Source of the DNA: Bathynomus jamesi | Taxonomy: Eukaryota > Arthropoda > Malacostraca > Isopoda > Cirolanidae | Direction of reading: 5' to 3' | Assembly: GCA_023014485.1 (NCBI GenBank) | Contig: JAJOZX010009450.1 | Span: 1-64,000, forward strand | Length of the DNA: 64,000 nt | Shown here: piece by piece, positions 1-10,669 of the stretch | Layout of the letters: every line of letters starts with the position of its first letter | How positions within the stretch are numbered: the stretch's first letter is position 1 | Translations under genes and position numbers: made by a program | The notes under the pieces: model-generated | Told to the model about the DNA's origin: nothing | What the model saw: the letters and a program-made list of their open reading frames with translations, nothing else | Database searches by the model: none

Positions 1-13
1 CGTATATTTTTAA

Positions 14-44
<31 letters not shown>

Positions 45-105
45 TAATAATAATATAATAAAGTCTCCATTACGGGCACCATTTCAAACTCTAGTGAAAT
101 AAACT
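1..105. repeat. AT-rich simple repeat (TA/AAT)
   Basis: Mixed (TA)n and (AAT)n microsatellite at the window edge. No coding signal. Confidence 0.8.
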
Positions 106-208
106 TAATAACATAACGGTATCGAAAGGTTGCTACCCATAGTAATTAATTCATTATTACATTACATTTCGTGCTTTGAACTAATGGAGAATATTTTCAA
201 TATTTATG

Positions 209-450
209 ATATAGGCCCTCCTAAGAAGAATTGGCTAAGCGACAAAAGTAAAAACGCCAGCCAGAAAACGGAGTTAAGTTGTACCAATTTGAAAATGCCA
301 TAACTTTTGAACGTTTGAAGATATTTCGTCGAAACATTTACAAAACGTTCAAAAGTTATGGCACTTTCAAATTGGTACAGCTTTAACTGCGTTTTCTGGC
401 GTTTTTTACTTTTGTCGCTTAGCCACTTTTTCCTTGGAGAGCCTCATAGG
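209..450. mobile_element. Foldback MITE, family A (complete copy)
   Basis: The two halves are near-complementary. The left arm, reading through GGCTAAGCGACAAAAGTAAA and ACCAATTTGAAAATGCCATA, is mirrored by the right arm with TTTTACTTTTGTCGCTTAGCC. The centre is ATATTTCGTCGAAA-like. There is no coding capacity. A truncated relative lies at 5386-5541, which shows the sequence is dispersed. The superfamily is not assignable because I see no clear target duplication. Confidence 0.75.
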
Positions 451-1019
451 TTTCCAAAAAAACTGTATTTCTCATCGGGTTACAAGCTTGAAAAGGACAC
501 CCTTTTTATCTCTTAATTTACAAATAAAAAACTATTTCCTATTATAATCGTATCTTCCCATCTTGCAAAAACTTCTCTTTATCCTTGAAAATAAAACAGC
601 TTAACTTGGTTTATTTTAAAGATATTCGATACATTCAGCAAACGAATATCCTTGAAACGGGTGCAAAACTATTTTCTTAACTTCTCTCTCAACTTCATAA
701 AAAATAAGTTTTCGTTCCTTCAGCAAATTTCCTTGGAGAAATTTAATTAGCATTTGAGAATAATTTTGATGCGAATTAAATTACCCTTAACCACTTTCTT
801 CTTTTATTTAATTTAATTGTGGAAAGCGAAAGTAATTTCTCTCTTTCCATTATTAACAAACGTTCATTTATTTGTAAGAGAATGAACTTAGACCGACACA
901 AACAGAATACATAGATGGTCAGAAGACAATAGCGTGAATTTTAATACCGAAAATTTTCAGCATTTGATATAGAGGAAATGAAAAATTAAAACAGAATATT
1001 ATACCCAATATAGAGAGGA
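451..1019. other. AT-rich stretch, nothing recognised
   Basis: AT-rich DNA without a coding frame, tandem structure or inverted repeat that I can support. Confidence 0.5.
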
Positions 1020-1784
1020 AATTCGGAATAACACGAAAACAAAGGATTTAGGAGTTATAATGACCGATGAAGCGAAATTTGAGACCCAAAATAAGACGGC
1101 GATAAACAAAGCAAAAAATTACGGGATTGATATTGAGAACCTTTAGAAGAAGGGACAAGAAAGTAATGATCTCCCTGCTAAAAACCCTGACCATACCAAA
1201 ACCTGAATACCGCTTCGTCTTCACGTCCCCATATAAAGAAGACCAAATAAATAAACTAGAAGAAATTGAAAGAAATTTCACAGCCAAGAGTGATGACTGC
1301 AAAGAACTCAACTACTGGGAAAGACGACGTAAATTAAAACTATATTCGCTGGAAAGATGAAGAGAGAGTACTATAATATACACGTGGAAAATAATAGAAA
1401 AACTAGTATCTAACCTCAAACTGAACCCGGTAACCATCCAAACAACACTGGAAAATGGGAACGGTAGAATGTATAGTGTTCCCAAACTAAAGGCCAGATA
1501 AGGGACATCCTCAATCCTGAAGGAAAATAGCTTCGTTGTCAGAGGGCCAAGACTATTTAACCAACTACCCAAAGAAATAAGAAACACTACTGGTATCAAA
1601 GTAGAAGTCTTCAAAAGAAGACAAGACGCCTGGCTCAAGACGGTCCCGGATGAGCCGAGAGTGAGATGGAGAGCTCAAGACAGCTACTCTTTCCTGCATC
1701 ATGTCAAATCCAGAAGTGGGGCCATCAACCTGACCTCCGTTTTGTGAAGAGTGACCGACGCAGAAAACATGTACAAGGTTACAA

Positions 1785-1788
<4 letters not shown>
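1020..1788 (+). pseudogene. LINE (RT) C-terminal fragment, family D
   Basis: The frame reads DLGVIMTDEAKFE-like, then LRTFRRRDKKVMISLLKTL, PKPEYRFVFTSPYK and WERRRKLKLYSLER. It continues through stops to GPRLFNQLPKEIRN and VEVFKRRQDAWL. This is the region after the reverse transcriptase core in CR1/L2-type non-LTR elements. The 5' part, with endonuclease and RT catalytic motifs, is absent, so this is a 5'-truncated dead copy. It ends in a duplicated TACAAGGTT and then (TA)n, as LINE tails often do. A second fragment of the same family is at 12894-13204. The clade is an inference. Confidence 0.75.

Positions 1789-1824
<36 letters not shown>
1789..1824. repeat. (TA)n microsatellite
   Basis: Uninterrupted TA dinucleotides directly after the LINE tail. 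Confidence 0.95.
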
Positions 1825-1832
<8 letters not shown>

Positions 1833-1877
1833 AAATTATATATATTATTTCACGAAAATAACACGTGAATAGTATTT

Positions 1878-1947
1878 ATGATGGAAATAACCACGAAGGA
1901 AAAAGGAAACAGAATGGTGCGTTTCCTTTTTCCTTCGTGGTTATTTT

Positions 1948-1953
<6 letters not shown>
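1878..1953. repeat. Near-perfect 33-bp hairpin
   Basis: Arms at 1878-1910 and 1921-1953 pair with one mismatch around a 10-base loop. The arm core is AACCACGAAGGAAAAAGGAA. (TA)n tracts flank it. A related hairpin with AACCACAAGG arms is at 20489-20545, and both lie near an ACACGTGA/TCACGTGT motif, so this is a dispersed family. Confidence 0.85.
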
Positions 1954-1983
<30 letters not shown>

Positions 1984-2104
1984 TGTTAATGAACTTTAAT
2001 TTTAAATAAATTAAAGACAATAAAAAAAACCTTGCATGATTTCTAATGTATTTATTTATTTATTTCTCAATTAGCATTTCGGACGATGATCCATTTTCGA
2101 GACT

Positions 2105-2290
2105 ATGGCCGGCCGCACACAGGATCGTCTTGCGACTCACGACAGACGACTCGGGTCGTGACGACTCAAATTGCTTGTGTTTTTACAGTGACAGAATGGG
2201 AGCCCCACACACTGTAGCAACCGCGATGCGATTCCCCAGAACTGCGTCGCGGTCGTAGTCAGTCGAGTCGCAATACGATCCTGTGTGCCG
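2105..2290. mobile_element. Short element with GC-rich inverted ends
   Basis: The left end CCGCACACAGGATCGTCTTG matches the reverse complement of the right end (GGCACACAGGATCGTATTGC). Both run on into GCGACTC followed by GAC-rich sequence. At about 186 bp it has no coding capacity, so it is a MITE-like non-autonomous element. GC-rich, CACAC-containing termini resemble Harbinger-type MITEs, but I found no convincing target duplication. Confidence 0.65.
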
Positions 2291-2599
2291 CCAGCGTTTG
2301 TCAGTGACAATTTTTTTTCAAACACTAAAGACAAATTTTTCGGCGATTGAAACAAATTTAGCATTTTTATTCCTTTTTAATTTTTCCAAGTGCAAAGTTG
2401 AGAAGTTGTTTACTGCTTATTGTATTGTAAAACCTTTATTAAAATATTATTACTGTAATGTAGGTGTTTGGTCGGAGAATCTATCTTGACGGCCTTCTAG
2501 TCGTACGAATTTTCGCTAAATAGTTTTAAACTTTCTTCAGTCCACAGTTCCCACTCGATTTTATTTCCGCGGCGAACTTTTTTCTGTGACCAATATATA

Positions 2600-3270
2600 G
2601 AGGGTGTTTCATAACATGTACGACGCACTTTCAGGATGGATTCAGGACCTGAAAACAATGAAAAAAGTTTATATAAACATATGCCCAAAATCGCTTTGTT
2701 TCCGAGTTACAGCCCGTTTTGTGTTCCAGCAATTCTTTCCACAAACTATATACAAACACTGCTTGCCAACAATGTTTGTGAGTGTGTGCGAGACTTATTT
2801 CATGTATGGCCTTGCCGATTGTAATGTTTCGTACTCTCTATAACATGTTTCAATATCGTTGAGTGTAGAGCCATCAGTCAGTCAGAGGTGCATCGCGGTG
2901 TTTCACTGTTCGTATTCGTAACTTCTTACTGTGAATAAGTGCAGTCCATTGAAAAAAAAACTTAAAAGTTTTTGTGCTATTCAGTGATAGTGTGCATTTG
3001 AAGTGAGAATGGAGGTTTATTCAAACAAAGAAATGGCAGACATGCATCTCATGTATGGACTTGCCGACTGTAATGCGGCCGCAGCAAGACGTCTGTATGC
3101 GGAAAGGTTTTCGAATCGCCGTCTGCCAGATAAGACCTTTCGGAGAATAGACGAGCGTATTGGTGATACAGGATCATTCAATAAATGAGTTTCAGATGGT
3201 GGTAGACCAATCAGCGCCAGAACTGTTGAGTTGGAGGAGCGGGTCCTGATAGTCCGGTAGCACAGACCCT
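2600..3270 (+). mobile_element. 5' end of a DUF4817/DDE-type transposon, truncated
   Basis: It begins after a TA with GAGGGTGTTTCATAACATG, a terminus style common to Tc1/mariner-like elements. About 400 bp later comes a start codon and a DUF4817-like helix-turn-helix frame (3003-3188). The rest of the transposase is missing. A sequence like the start of the HTH domain also occurs earlier (CATGTATGGCCTTGCCGATT near 2801), so the leader contains an internal duplication. Confidence 0.6.
3003..3188 (+). pseudogene. DUF4817-like HTH fragment of a transposase
   Basis: 61 codons reading MEVYSNKEMADMHLMYGLAD, then AARRLYAERFSNRR, PDKTFRRIDERI and TGSF. This order (E-x-ADMH-x-YG-AD-N, A-RLY-ERF-RR-P, F--I--R--TGSF) is the DUF4817 N-terminal DNA-binding domain found in arthropod transposases. 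A stop follows GSFNK. The downstream catalytic domain is not present here. A DDE fragment that could come from the same broad family is at 12462-12760. Confidence 0.7.
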
Positions 3271-3937
3271 GATTTTACTGGAATCCTGCATTGTTTGTTA
3301 TAAAGCAAATTTTTACATATTTTGAAAGCTTATACCACCCCATTCAAGAATCCATCGGGTGTACACCTGACCCCCGCTTGGCTTTTTCAATATGGCCGGC
3401 GAAACTGAAAAATCCCATATCCTGGTCAATACTTGATGGATTTTGATGATCTTGGTGTCATTTCTAGGGGTTTTTTGGATGATGAGTCGATCTGGAGGGG
3501 TTGCAGATACTTTGGGTGTCGTTTTGACCTACATTCGTCAATACTCAAGGTCATTGGAGGTCAAACCCCCCCCCCCCCCCGAAATAAGGGAATATCCCAT
3601 ATCCCGGGCAGTCGTGGAGATATTTTGGTGATCTTACTGTCGTTTTTATGGTTTTGGGCGAGACTGAGTAGTTCTCTTGGGTTTAAAATGAAATCAGGGA
3701 TTATTTTCCCCATGGTAAGGTGAATTCCAATATATCTAATTATTCCTCTTATTTTTTTTCAGGTTGTTGAGATTATTGCTGATGGTGCTGCCCACCTGGT
3801 GGTTTGATGACGTCTCGGTTGTGCTGATTCCAAAATTGTTTTTTTGACTGCTGAATATGGAGAATATACCAGGTGAGCATTATTTAGTTTTCATTTGCTG
3901 ATGATAAATTATTTCAATGCGATTTGTACTCTGAAGA
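3271..3937. other. Non-coding leader of the nuclease-like gene, with poly-C run
   Basis: No reliable protein. It holds phrases repeated twice with variation (AAATCCCATATCC near 3411 and GAATATCCCATATCCCGG near 3590), a run of C around 3567, and a TTTTTTTTCAG acceptor-like stretch near 3760. It is probably the 5' non-coding part of the element carrying the gene at 3938. That is an inference. Confidence 0.4.
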
Positions 3938-5385
3938 ATGGATAAACAAAAATCTTATTTTTCAGATTCTACAAAAGCTGCAGACGAATGTTTCTTCAAG
4001 GATTGCCTGCGTAGCTGTCCTGGAGGTCAGAAAGGTCTTTCAAATTGTGGGAGGATTCAGAAAATCATAGAGAGCAGCGACATCAGAGGGCAGCCAGATG
4101 TTCGAGCGAGACTAGAGCCTCTCTTGGAAGATGGAGCAAAAATCCTTTGTTGTCACAAGAACTGTGTTTCCACTTATGTGTCAAAGCGGAATTTATCAGC
4201 ATTCATAAAAGAGAGAGAATGTGATACCCCTACAGTGGAGCCAAAAAGACTACGTAGTGCTGTTCTCAGTGAAGGCCCAGTATATGGCCCTAAAAAACAC
4301 TCTCTCTTTTGTTTGAAAATCAGTGTGTATATTACCCGAGAAATGACATCAAAGTTCCGGTGCAATACCGCATTCCAGCATCTAGGTTTATGACCGATAA
4401 GCTTGGTGATAAAAAAACAAATTACAAAGATGTGTTGATAGAAAAATGTAAACTGAAAATGATGAGCAGGGACAAGTTGTACTCAGTAGGTTGTTGGGCA
4501 TGAAAGGAGATTTACCGGCTGAAGAAGCCCGATACCATAAAGATTGTATGTCTACCTTTCATGTTGAGGTTGAGAGAGCTTGCCAGACTAAGTCAAGGGT
4601 TGAACCTGAAGACCACCCCTTCATTGCTTTGTGTGTAGATGCCCGCATCTCCATCATTTGTGATGACACAGACGTGTTTGTCATGCTGACTCACTTCTAT
4701 GAATTTAAGAAACTAGGCTGTCCCATGATTATGGAGTCTCCAGTGCGTGGTAGAAAATCAGTGGACATCCGAGCAACTGTAACCCAGCACAAAGACATCA
4801 TCCCACAAATCCTCAAACTACACGCTTTGAGTGGTTGTGACACAGTTGCAGCAATACATGGCATCGGCAAAGCCACTGCCATTACCACAGCCAAGAAGGG
4901 TCGGAAGCTAGACAAGCTGGGGTCCCTTGATGCATGCTTTGACCATATCGAGAAGGAGGCAACAGCGTTCACTGTTGTATGCTACGGGGATAAGAAATCC
5001 TCATCTCTTACCGAGTGTCGTCAGCGAGACTCAGAAGACAGGGAAGTCGGGAACTGCTGCACCCAAACTATGTTCTCTACCACCAACAACTGAAGCTTTC
5101 CATCAAAATGTGCTCAGAGCCCACTACACTGTGGCGAACTGGCTCGATGCACTAAAGTGTGACCCACCACCACTTGATCCTGTGCATTATGGGTGGGAGA
5201 GAGACGAAACGGAGTTCTCATCCTAAAAACAGTTGGTGAAAGAGTGTGCTTAGCACCAGATGAAGTTCTGAAGCTAATCAGATGAGGGTGTGAATCACAA
5301 TCAGCATGCAGGGGGAGTCGCTGCGGCTGTATGGGACGCGGAATCCCTTGCACAATGTTCTGTGCATGTGGCAGCGGCTTGGATT
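3938..5385 (+). pseudogene. Decayed gene with FEN/PIN-like nuclease region and Cys-rich tail
   Basis: Pieces in three frames form one protein. (1) 3938-4300: a Cys-rich N-terminus with CFFKDCLRSC and CCHKNCVSTY. (2) 4309-4500: a short linker. (3) 4491-5060: LPAEEARYHKDCMSTF, then DDTDVFVML and a SGCDTVAAIHGIGKATAI block. (4) 5060-5220: LPPTTEAFHQN, LRAHYTVANWLDALKCDPPP and VHYGW. (5) 5230-5385: LAPDEVLKLIR, a TGA stop, then a Cys ladder CRGSRCGCMGRGIPC and FCACGSG. The DTD motif followed by GCD-x(n)-GIGK resembles the metal-binding acidic residues and helix-turn-helix of FEN1/XPG-fold nucleases. That fold assignment is an inference. At least two frameshifts and a stop make it non-functional. 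It is probably carried by a transposon, since many arthropod and marine-animal genomes have multicopy proteins like this. Confidence 0.65.
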
Positions 5386-5541
5386 GCAACAAACTTTTGA
5401 ACTTTTTCAAGATATTTCGACGAAATATCTTCAAAAGTTCAAAAGTTATGTCACTTTCAAATTGGTACAACGCTTAACTGTGTTTTCTGGCGTTTTTCAC
5501 TTTTGTCGCTTAGCCATTTCTTCCTAGGAGAGCCTCTTATG
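5386..5541. mobile_element. Foldback MITE, family A (left arm truncated)
   Basis: Shares the palindromic centre (GATATTTCGACGAAATATCT) and the whole right arm with the copy at 209-450, ending AGGAGAGCCTC. The left arm is only about 25 bp and butts directly against the Cys-rich tail of the nuclease-like gene. Confidence 0.7.
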
Positions 5542-5690
5542 ACGGAAGGAACCTACAGTTTTGCGTGGGTGGTTTGGTTGATGGGTGTTTAATCTCCTTC
5601 GCAACATCAACGATCCTATGATAGAGGTAACCTACAGCTCTACGTGGGATTCGAAATAAGGGTCGCTACATAAATCTGGACGCAGAGGAC

Positions 5691-5757
5691 GGTACCCCTC
5701 CTATCCATTTACTACCCAGACCCAACGTCAATTAACTTCGCTCATCCGGGAAGCGGT
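5691..5757 (-). repeat. 5S rRNA-like fragment (SINE3-type?)
   Basis: Read on the minus strand: CGAAGTTAATTGACGTTGGG, then TCTGGGTAGTAAATGGATAGG. This tracks the 3' half of 5S rRNA (CGAAGTTAAGCAACGTCGGG, GGTTAGTACTTGGATGGG). It is too diverged and partial for a functional gene. Four such pieces exist in the window. Confidence 0.55.
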
Positions 5758-6684
5758 GTTACGATACTGACCACGACGTAACCCCATCGCATTCTGCGCT
5801 CAATCATAAAAAAGAAAGGTAGAAAATTATATTTCACTCAAATTAACCGAGTATGAATTTTTACTCAGTAGTGAAATTTTCAGAATCTTTCTTTTTGATT
5901 TTATTTCCGCGATAAGATTCTCTCCACAATTGAGGGAAAATGAGGAAAAATGTTCGCTTACAAAAAATAAAATTAAAAACAAAAAATGTTATAATTAGGA
6001 AATTTTTGTTTTTGTTTTTTTAAATTTTATCATTTTCGCCGAAAAGGATTAAATGTTAAAAGCAAAATTTTCACATTTACATTTTGGGCGAACTTTTTTC
6101 CACACCCGTACGTCTGTGTTGCATTTCGGTCGCCTGAGTTACGATGTTTTTATTTAAATTTTCCTTTTTACATTTTATTCTTAAAAGACATTTGTGTGTA
6201 GGCATTTAAACCACAGATTACAAAATAACCAGATTAGAAACAAGAGAGGTTTAGGTTTGGCCTAGCAACCATACGTTGCTAGGGGTATATCTAAGAACTG
6301 GTTAATCTTTAATTCATGTAGAAATTAAATTTAGGATGCTTAGACAGTGCTTATACTACTGACTCAAAAGTCATTGCAAAGAACCTAACTATTTTACAAA
6401 AATGTTCTTAGCAACGGTTGGTTGCTAAGGAAAGAAGTTCAGATGGAAGTGTCCTATTTGGTTATTAGTTAATCTATGCTCAAAGCGACGTATCTGATTC
6501 AAGTTGTTGACATTTCTTAACTAATTCCATACTATGACGTACTTCGTACATCATATTTCGGCAGACTATATATAGTTACGCCACAGCCAAAGGGTCAATA
6601 TGATGAAAAAGATGAAACCTCATTTACCTAGATTAGTATTCATTTATAGTACAATATTTGTGATTATTTTGGAGTAGGGTGAGG
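5758..6684. other. AT-rich intergenic DNA
   Basis: No coding frame and no supported repeat structure, apart from an imperfect pair CAACCATACGTTGCTAGG and CAACGGTTGGTTGCTAAGG near 6265 and 6412. Confidence 0.45.
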
Positions 6685-6777
6685 GGCACGTCATGAACAA
6701 TCTCCTAACACCCCTTTCCGTCGATCAGCGAAGTTACGCGATATTAGGTTTCGGTGGTAGTTGGATAGGGGACCGTC
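6685..6777 (+). repeat. 5S rRNA-like fragment (SINE3-type?)
   Basis: CCGTCGATCAGCGAAGTTAC, then GGTTTCGGTGGTAGTTGGAT and GGGGACCG align in order with the internal region of 5S rRNA (CCGATCACCGAAGTTAAGC, GGTTAGTACTTGGATGGGTGACCG). The internal control region is diverged. It lies just before the nested elements at 6803-8016. Confidence 0.6.
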
Positions 6778-6802
6778 TTCTACATGAAATAAACAAATAT
6801 AA

Positions 6803-7591
6803 GGTGCTACTATAGCGTGATTCCTACCGGTGACTTCGATACTATAGGGTGATTCCTACCCGTTTTGGTTCGAAACTACAATACTGTAGAGCAGTGGTTC
6901 CCAAACTGTGTTCCGCGGAACCCTGGGGTTCCACGGAGGCTTAACAAGGGTTCCGTGACACGTTTTCCAATCAATCTAATCAGGTCTTAATGTTAAGGTC
7001 TAATTAAGGTCCTAATATTTATACATAATTTTACCTTGTGGCTCTTTGTTAAATAATATTTTATATTCTTATTCTGACTTAAAATGGCACCATCGTGGAT
7101 TTGGGATCACTAAATATTTTTCGCTAAAATTAAAATCTGCTAAGTATATGTAAATAAATTTTCGCTACTCGGCAACTGCAAAAGTGTAATTTGGCAGATT
7201 TTAATTTTAACGATTTTATAAAAGACTAGTTCTATTAGTACTGTTTTAAAATAAATATCATATAAATTCTGCCATAGTATTTAAAATTTGTCATATTATT
7301 TATGACAAATTTTAATATATATTTTACTCGTGAGAATTTAACTGTAATTAATTTTGAGCAATATGTTTTCGCTAAAATTAAAATTTTCTAAGTTGCCAGT
7401 TGATTTGATGTGCACTTTCGTAATTAATTGTGAACCAATCAGTATAACTATAGCCGTTGGCGTGGTGCACTGTCAAGTTAATTTCTGATAGGCTTTATTT
7501 ACTTAAGTGTTTTCAGTGTAAAAACTTGTATTGTGTTCATCACTAAAATCTGTAAGTTTTGGTTGCTCAATAAATATTTTACAGCTCTAAG

Positions 7592-7638
<47 letters not shown>

Positions 7639-8016
7639 GAGTTGGGGTTCCGCGAAATAAAAACAAGTCTGTAAGGGTTCCGACAGTTAGTAAAGTTTGG
7701 GAACCACTGCTGTAGAGTGTTATTCCTATCCAAGGTATAAATGAAAATATAATAAATATAAAATGCTATTTATTATTCAATTTTATTTATTTAAAAAATA
7801 GTTTCGGTGCTACTATAGTATGTGGTCTACCTACGATTGGTTAAGTTTAGTCACGATATTTTCGTTAAAACTAACGAAAATATCATGACTAAACCTAAGC
7901 AATCGTCAAGGGCGATGGACATTGGAATGTAAACAAGCAATTAGTAAACAAGGTAAGAAGCTATAATTAAAAGGTAGACCGCCGAATCGAGGTAGGAATC
8001 ACGCTATAGTAGCACC
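6803..8016. mobile_element. Non-autonomous DNA transposon with perfect 26-bp TIRs and 8-bp TSD
   Basis: Left TIR (6803-6828) begins GGTGCTACTATAGCGTGATT. The right end (7991-8016) is its exact reverse complement. It is flanked by AAATATAA at 6795-6802 and 8017-8024, a perfect 8-bp duplication. Without the hAT nested at 6892-7709 the element is about 390 bp and non-coding. A variant of the TIR (GGTGCTACTATAGTATG) recurs inside at about 7806, and a TATTTTCGTTA palindrome lies at 7848-7890. An 8-bp TSD fits hAT, P or Merlin. GG-starting ends favour Merlin-like, but without a transposase this is undecided. Confidence 0.85.
6892..7709. mobile_element. Non-autonomous hAT element nested in the 6803-8016 element
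   Basis: Termini CAGTGGTTCCCAAACT and its complement AGTTTGGGAACCACTG are typical hAT ends. CTGTAGAG is duplicated exactly at 6884-6891 and 7710-7717. Length is 818 bp with no transposase frame. It carries (TA)n at 7596-7633 and subterminal repeats of GGTTCCGYG-like sequence. Because it lies inside another element's TIR-bounded interval, it inserted later. Confidence 0.9.
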
Positions 8017-8123
8017 AAATATAATAATGTTTGAGGTTGTTTAACCTTTTTTTCGTAACAGCAATGGGTATGTGGAGGGGCCTGGGCCTGGGCATGGACT
8101 ACATCATCTAAATGAGCAGACCG

Positions 8124-8405
8124 GGGTACTTGTAGGTTATCTCCCCCCCCACCAATTTTGACAGTATTTTCGTTAAAACTAACGAAAATATCACGACTTA
8201 ACCTAACCAAATTATCAAGGGCGTACAGTTGATCTATTATTAATTATAACATTGTTTGTTTCTGGAATAGTATTTACTATTTACTAATAGATCAACTATA
8301 CGCCCTTGATAATTGGTTAGGTTAAGTCGTAATATTTTCGTTAGTTTTAACGAAAATATTCTGTCAAAATTGGGGTGGGGGGGGGGGAGATAACCTACAA
8401 GTATC
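8124..8405. mobile_element. Foldback element with TTTTCGTTA palindromic core
   Basis: Arms of about 110-120 bp run inward from TACTTGTAGGTTATCTCCCC (left) and its complement (right), through AATTTTGACAGTATTTTCG, AACGAAAATATCACGACTTA and ACCTAACCAA, to GATCTATTA. The loop is about 50 bp. The AACGAAAATATCACGAC motif also occurs at 7848-7890, 10070-10160 and 23990-24060, linking these foldbacks into one family. Confidence 0.85.
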
Positions 8406-8459
8406 CAGACCGGTTATCATCCAGCTACTGAACAGATTCAAGAGATTAAGTGAAACAAG

Positions 8460-8600
8460 TTATAGATGTAATTTCATTTAATCCAATAGCCCAGTTATTA
8501 ATCACTGTTGCTATATTTGCTATATATTCTTGTTATATAGGTGCAATTTCATTTAATCCAATTATCCATGTTATTAATCATTCTTGCTATGTTTTTTCTA
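8460..8600. repeat. Two-copy tandem duplication
   Basis: AATTTCATTTAATCCAAT, then a variable core and GTTATTAATCA and TTGCTAT, occurs twice about 70 bp apart (8470 and 8542). It is a local duplication with no coding meaning. Confidence 0.65.
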
Positions 8601-8649
8601 GCTACGAGCTTCATTGTATGAAAATATTTGTATCTCCACTAAATATTAA

Positions 8650-8738
8650 CCTTTTAACGACCGAATTTTTGGTTCGGGTTAAGCTATGAGTGCGTGTATG
8701 GGAAACGGTACATATTCGACCCAGCAGTCCAAAAGAGG
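8650..8738. mobile_element. Mini TTAA element 1 (piggyBac-like MITE)
   Basis: TTAA at 8646-8649 and 8739-8742 flanks an 89-bp sequence starting CCTTTT and ending AAGAGG. Three more short TTAA-flanked sequences with CCCTT/CCTTTT ends occur in this window, which fits a piggyBac-type target. No transposase is present. Confidence 0.5.
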
Positions 8739-8742
8739 TTAA

Positions 8743-9150
8743 TACTCTGAATTTCATTATTTAATTTTTATTTTCATTCTTTATTTTATTAGTTTTCCGC
8801 CAAATAAAACATTTTAAATAACTTTTTAATAACACTAACATAAAAGTTATTGAGACTTTAAAAGTTCAGATTCATGGAATATCAAAACTGCAAAAACGAA
8901 AAAAAAATAAACGTAAACAAAAATCGTTAAAAAACGTTACACAGCCATTGACTCGCATCACGAGAGCATCATTTGGTATTCAGGATATGCTTGCGCAAAT
9001 ATGTTTCACGACGCTGTGGAATCTGGATCATCATCATCATTTACCGGAAGGAAATATAGGTCGGTATAGCATCAAAGTAAATGAATATCGAATGACAACA
9101 GGAAATTGAAACAACTCTTATACACTCGGGTTGGTGATATCACCTGGAAA
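8743..9150. other. Intergenic, nothing recognised
   Basis: AT-rich DNA with a short (CAT)n near 9030. No coding frame that I can support. Confidence 0.4.
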
Positions 9151-9187
9151 ATCTATATATATACTGTATGTATATATATATATATAC

Positions 9188-9402
9188 TAGAATGCCCGCT
9201 GTGCTTTGTGCAGCAAAAGCCCCCAAACACAACTTAAGGGGGGGGGACTGGGAGGTGCGGTTTGTGTTACTAAAACCTTCCGTGGTTCTCTTTTAATGTG
9301 TATACTCAAATTGGTGCAGATTACCCTAGCCGTTTAGGCGTGTAGAAACGAACAGACAGACACAGATAGACAGACAGACAGACAGACATTATCACAATCC
9401 CG
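9188..9402 (+). repeat. LINE/RTE-style 3' tail, copy 1
   Basis: Contains CTAGAATGCCCGCTGTGC, then AAATTGGTGCAGATTACCCT, AGCCGTTTAGGCGTGTAGAA and a (GACA)n run. The phrase 'AAATTGGTGCAGATTATCCTAGCCGTT...GAACAGACAGAC' is typical of 3' ends of RTE-like retrotransposons and derived SINEs. A sister copy is at 47089-47265. Confidence 0.6.
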
Positions 9403-10007
9403 TACATATAATGTAAGGCGAAGAAGCCAAGCCAAAGTTACCATTAAAAGAGATTCGCGTTCATGCTTCAGAGATTTCGTGTGAAAGTGAATTGAAGTCG
9501 CTTCACGTTAATCCGAAGTGCCTAAATCAATAATAAAATTACTCATAAAAGCATCAACAATATATTTTCCTTGTGGCGGTTTTTATATACAGTCGTTAAT
9601 ATGCAACTAGGACTAGTTTGAAAACAAAATTATGTCTCGAGCTTTTGAATGCGGTTACAAATGGAATACATTAAAAGCCTTTGAAGAATCAATTTTGCAT
9701 TTAAATATTAGCCTTCGGTAAAACAACAATTCGTACAGTATTTTCATTGATGTTTATTTAACAAGGAAAAAATATTGCTTTACGCTCCGTGTTATAAAAT
9801 GTGTTTAACGTTGCATTATTTTCGAACATATGTTATTTTAAACTTTATATAAAATCGCGCGCTTCTCTCCGTATAAATTCAAGGAAAATGTATTATCTCT
9901 GTCGGAACTGATAACACAAGTTTTCGACCAAATTTAAGTTGTTGAGAAGTCTCATCAAGAAAAGATGGGTGTAAATTTATTTAATTAAAAACTTTTATAA
10001 AGGCGTG
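9403..10007. other. Intergenic, nothing recognised
   Basis: AT-rich, no frame above background and no paired repeats that I can support. Confidence 0.4.
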
Positions 10008-10214
10008 GGATCACCTGAAGATCAGGGCCCCCAGCCTTCTTTAGTTAGCTTTAGAAGGCTAACTAACGAAACTATCACGACCTAACCTAACCAATCGTCA
10101 AGGGCGTACGTACAGTTCACCTAATGATTGGTTAGGTTAGGTCGTGATATTTTCGTTAGTTAGCCTTATAAGGCTAACTAAAGAAGGCTGGGGGCACTGA
10201 TCTTCAGGTAATCC
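10008..10214. mobile_element. Foldback element, same TTTCGTTA family
   Basis: Two arms of about 95 bp. GGATCACCTGAAGATCAG and CCCCCAGCCTTCTTTAGTTA on the left are mirrored on the right, with inner ACGACCTAACCTAACCAATC and its complement. The loop is short and centred near 10115. It shares the inner CCTAACCTAACCAATC and TATTTTCGTTAGTT units with 8124-8405 and 23870-24205 but has different outer ends. Confidence 0.85.
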
Positions 10215-10667
10215 TAAAAAACTTCAGTACTAAGTCAATTTGGTAAAGTATTTGTTTAATTATGAAAAAAAATAATTAACCATAAATTATGTTTACTTCA
10301 GAATCAGTCACGTTGAAACTTACCACATGATGCCTTACCGAACTTCCTAGAATTTTATTTGACATTAGAAATTTTTGTATAACTAAAACTTAACTTTAAA
10401 AAAATCTACTCATTTACCTACACTCTTACCGGATTCGAAACACACTTCTTAAGAGACCACTTTCGCAACGTACAGAGTATTCTTTCCGCTAAGCCAATCG
10501 GAGTTAAGGATCGGTATTTACAGTTTTTCTCAAGACTACAATTTTACTAATTAATTTTTTTCAGGTGGAAAATTTATATCTGCATTTATACAATTTATAT
10601 TTAAAAGAAGGTAAAAAAATGTACTTTTTAAAAACTAAAACTAATATTCAGTTTTAAAAATATCATA
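10215..10667. other. Intergenic, nothing recognised
   Basis: AT-rich without coding or paired-repeat signal. Confidence 0.4.
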
Positions 10668-10669
10668 TA

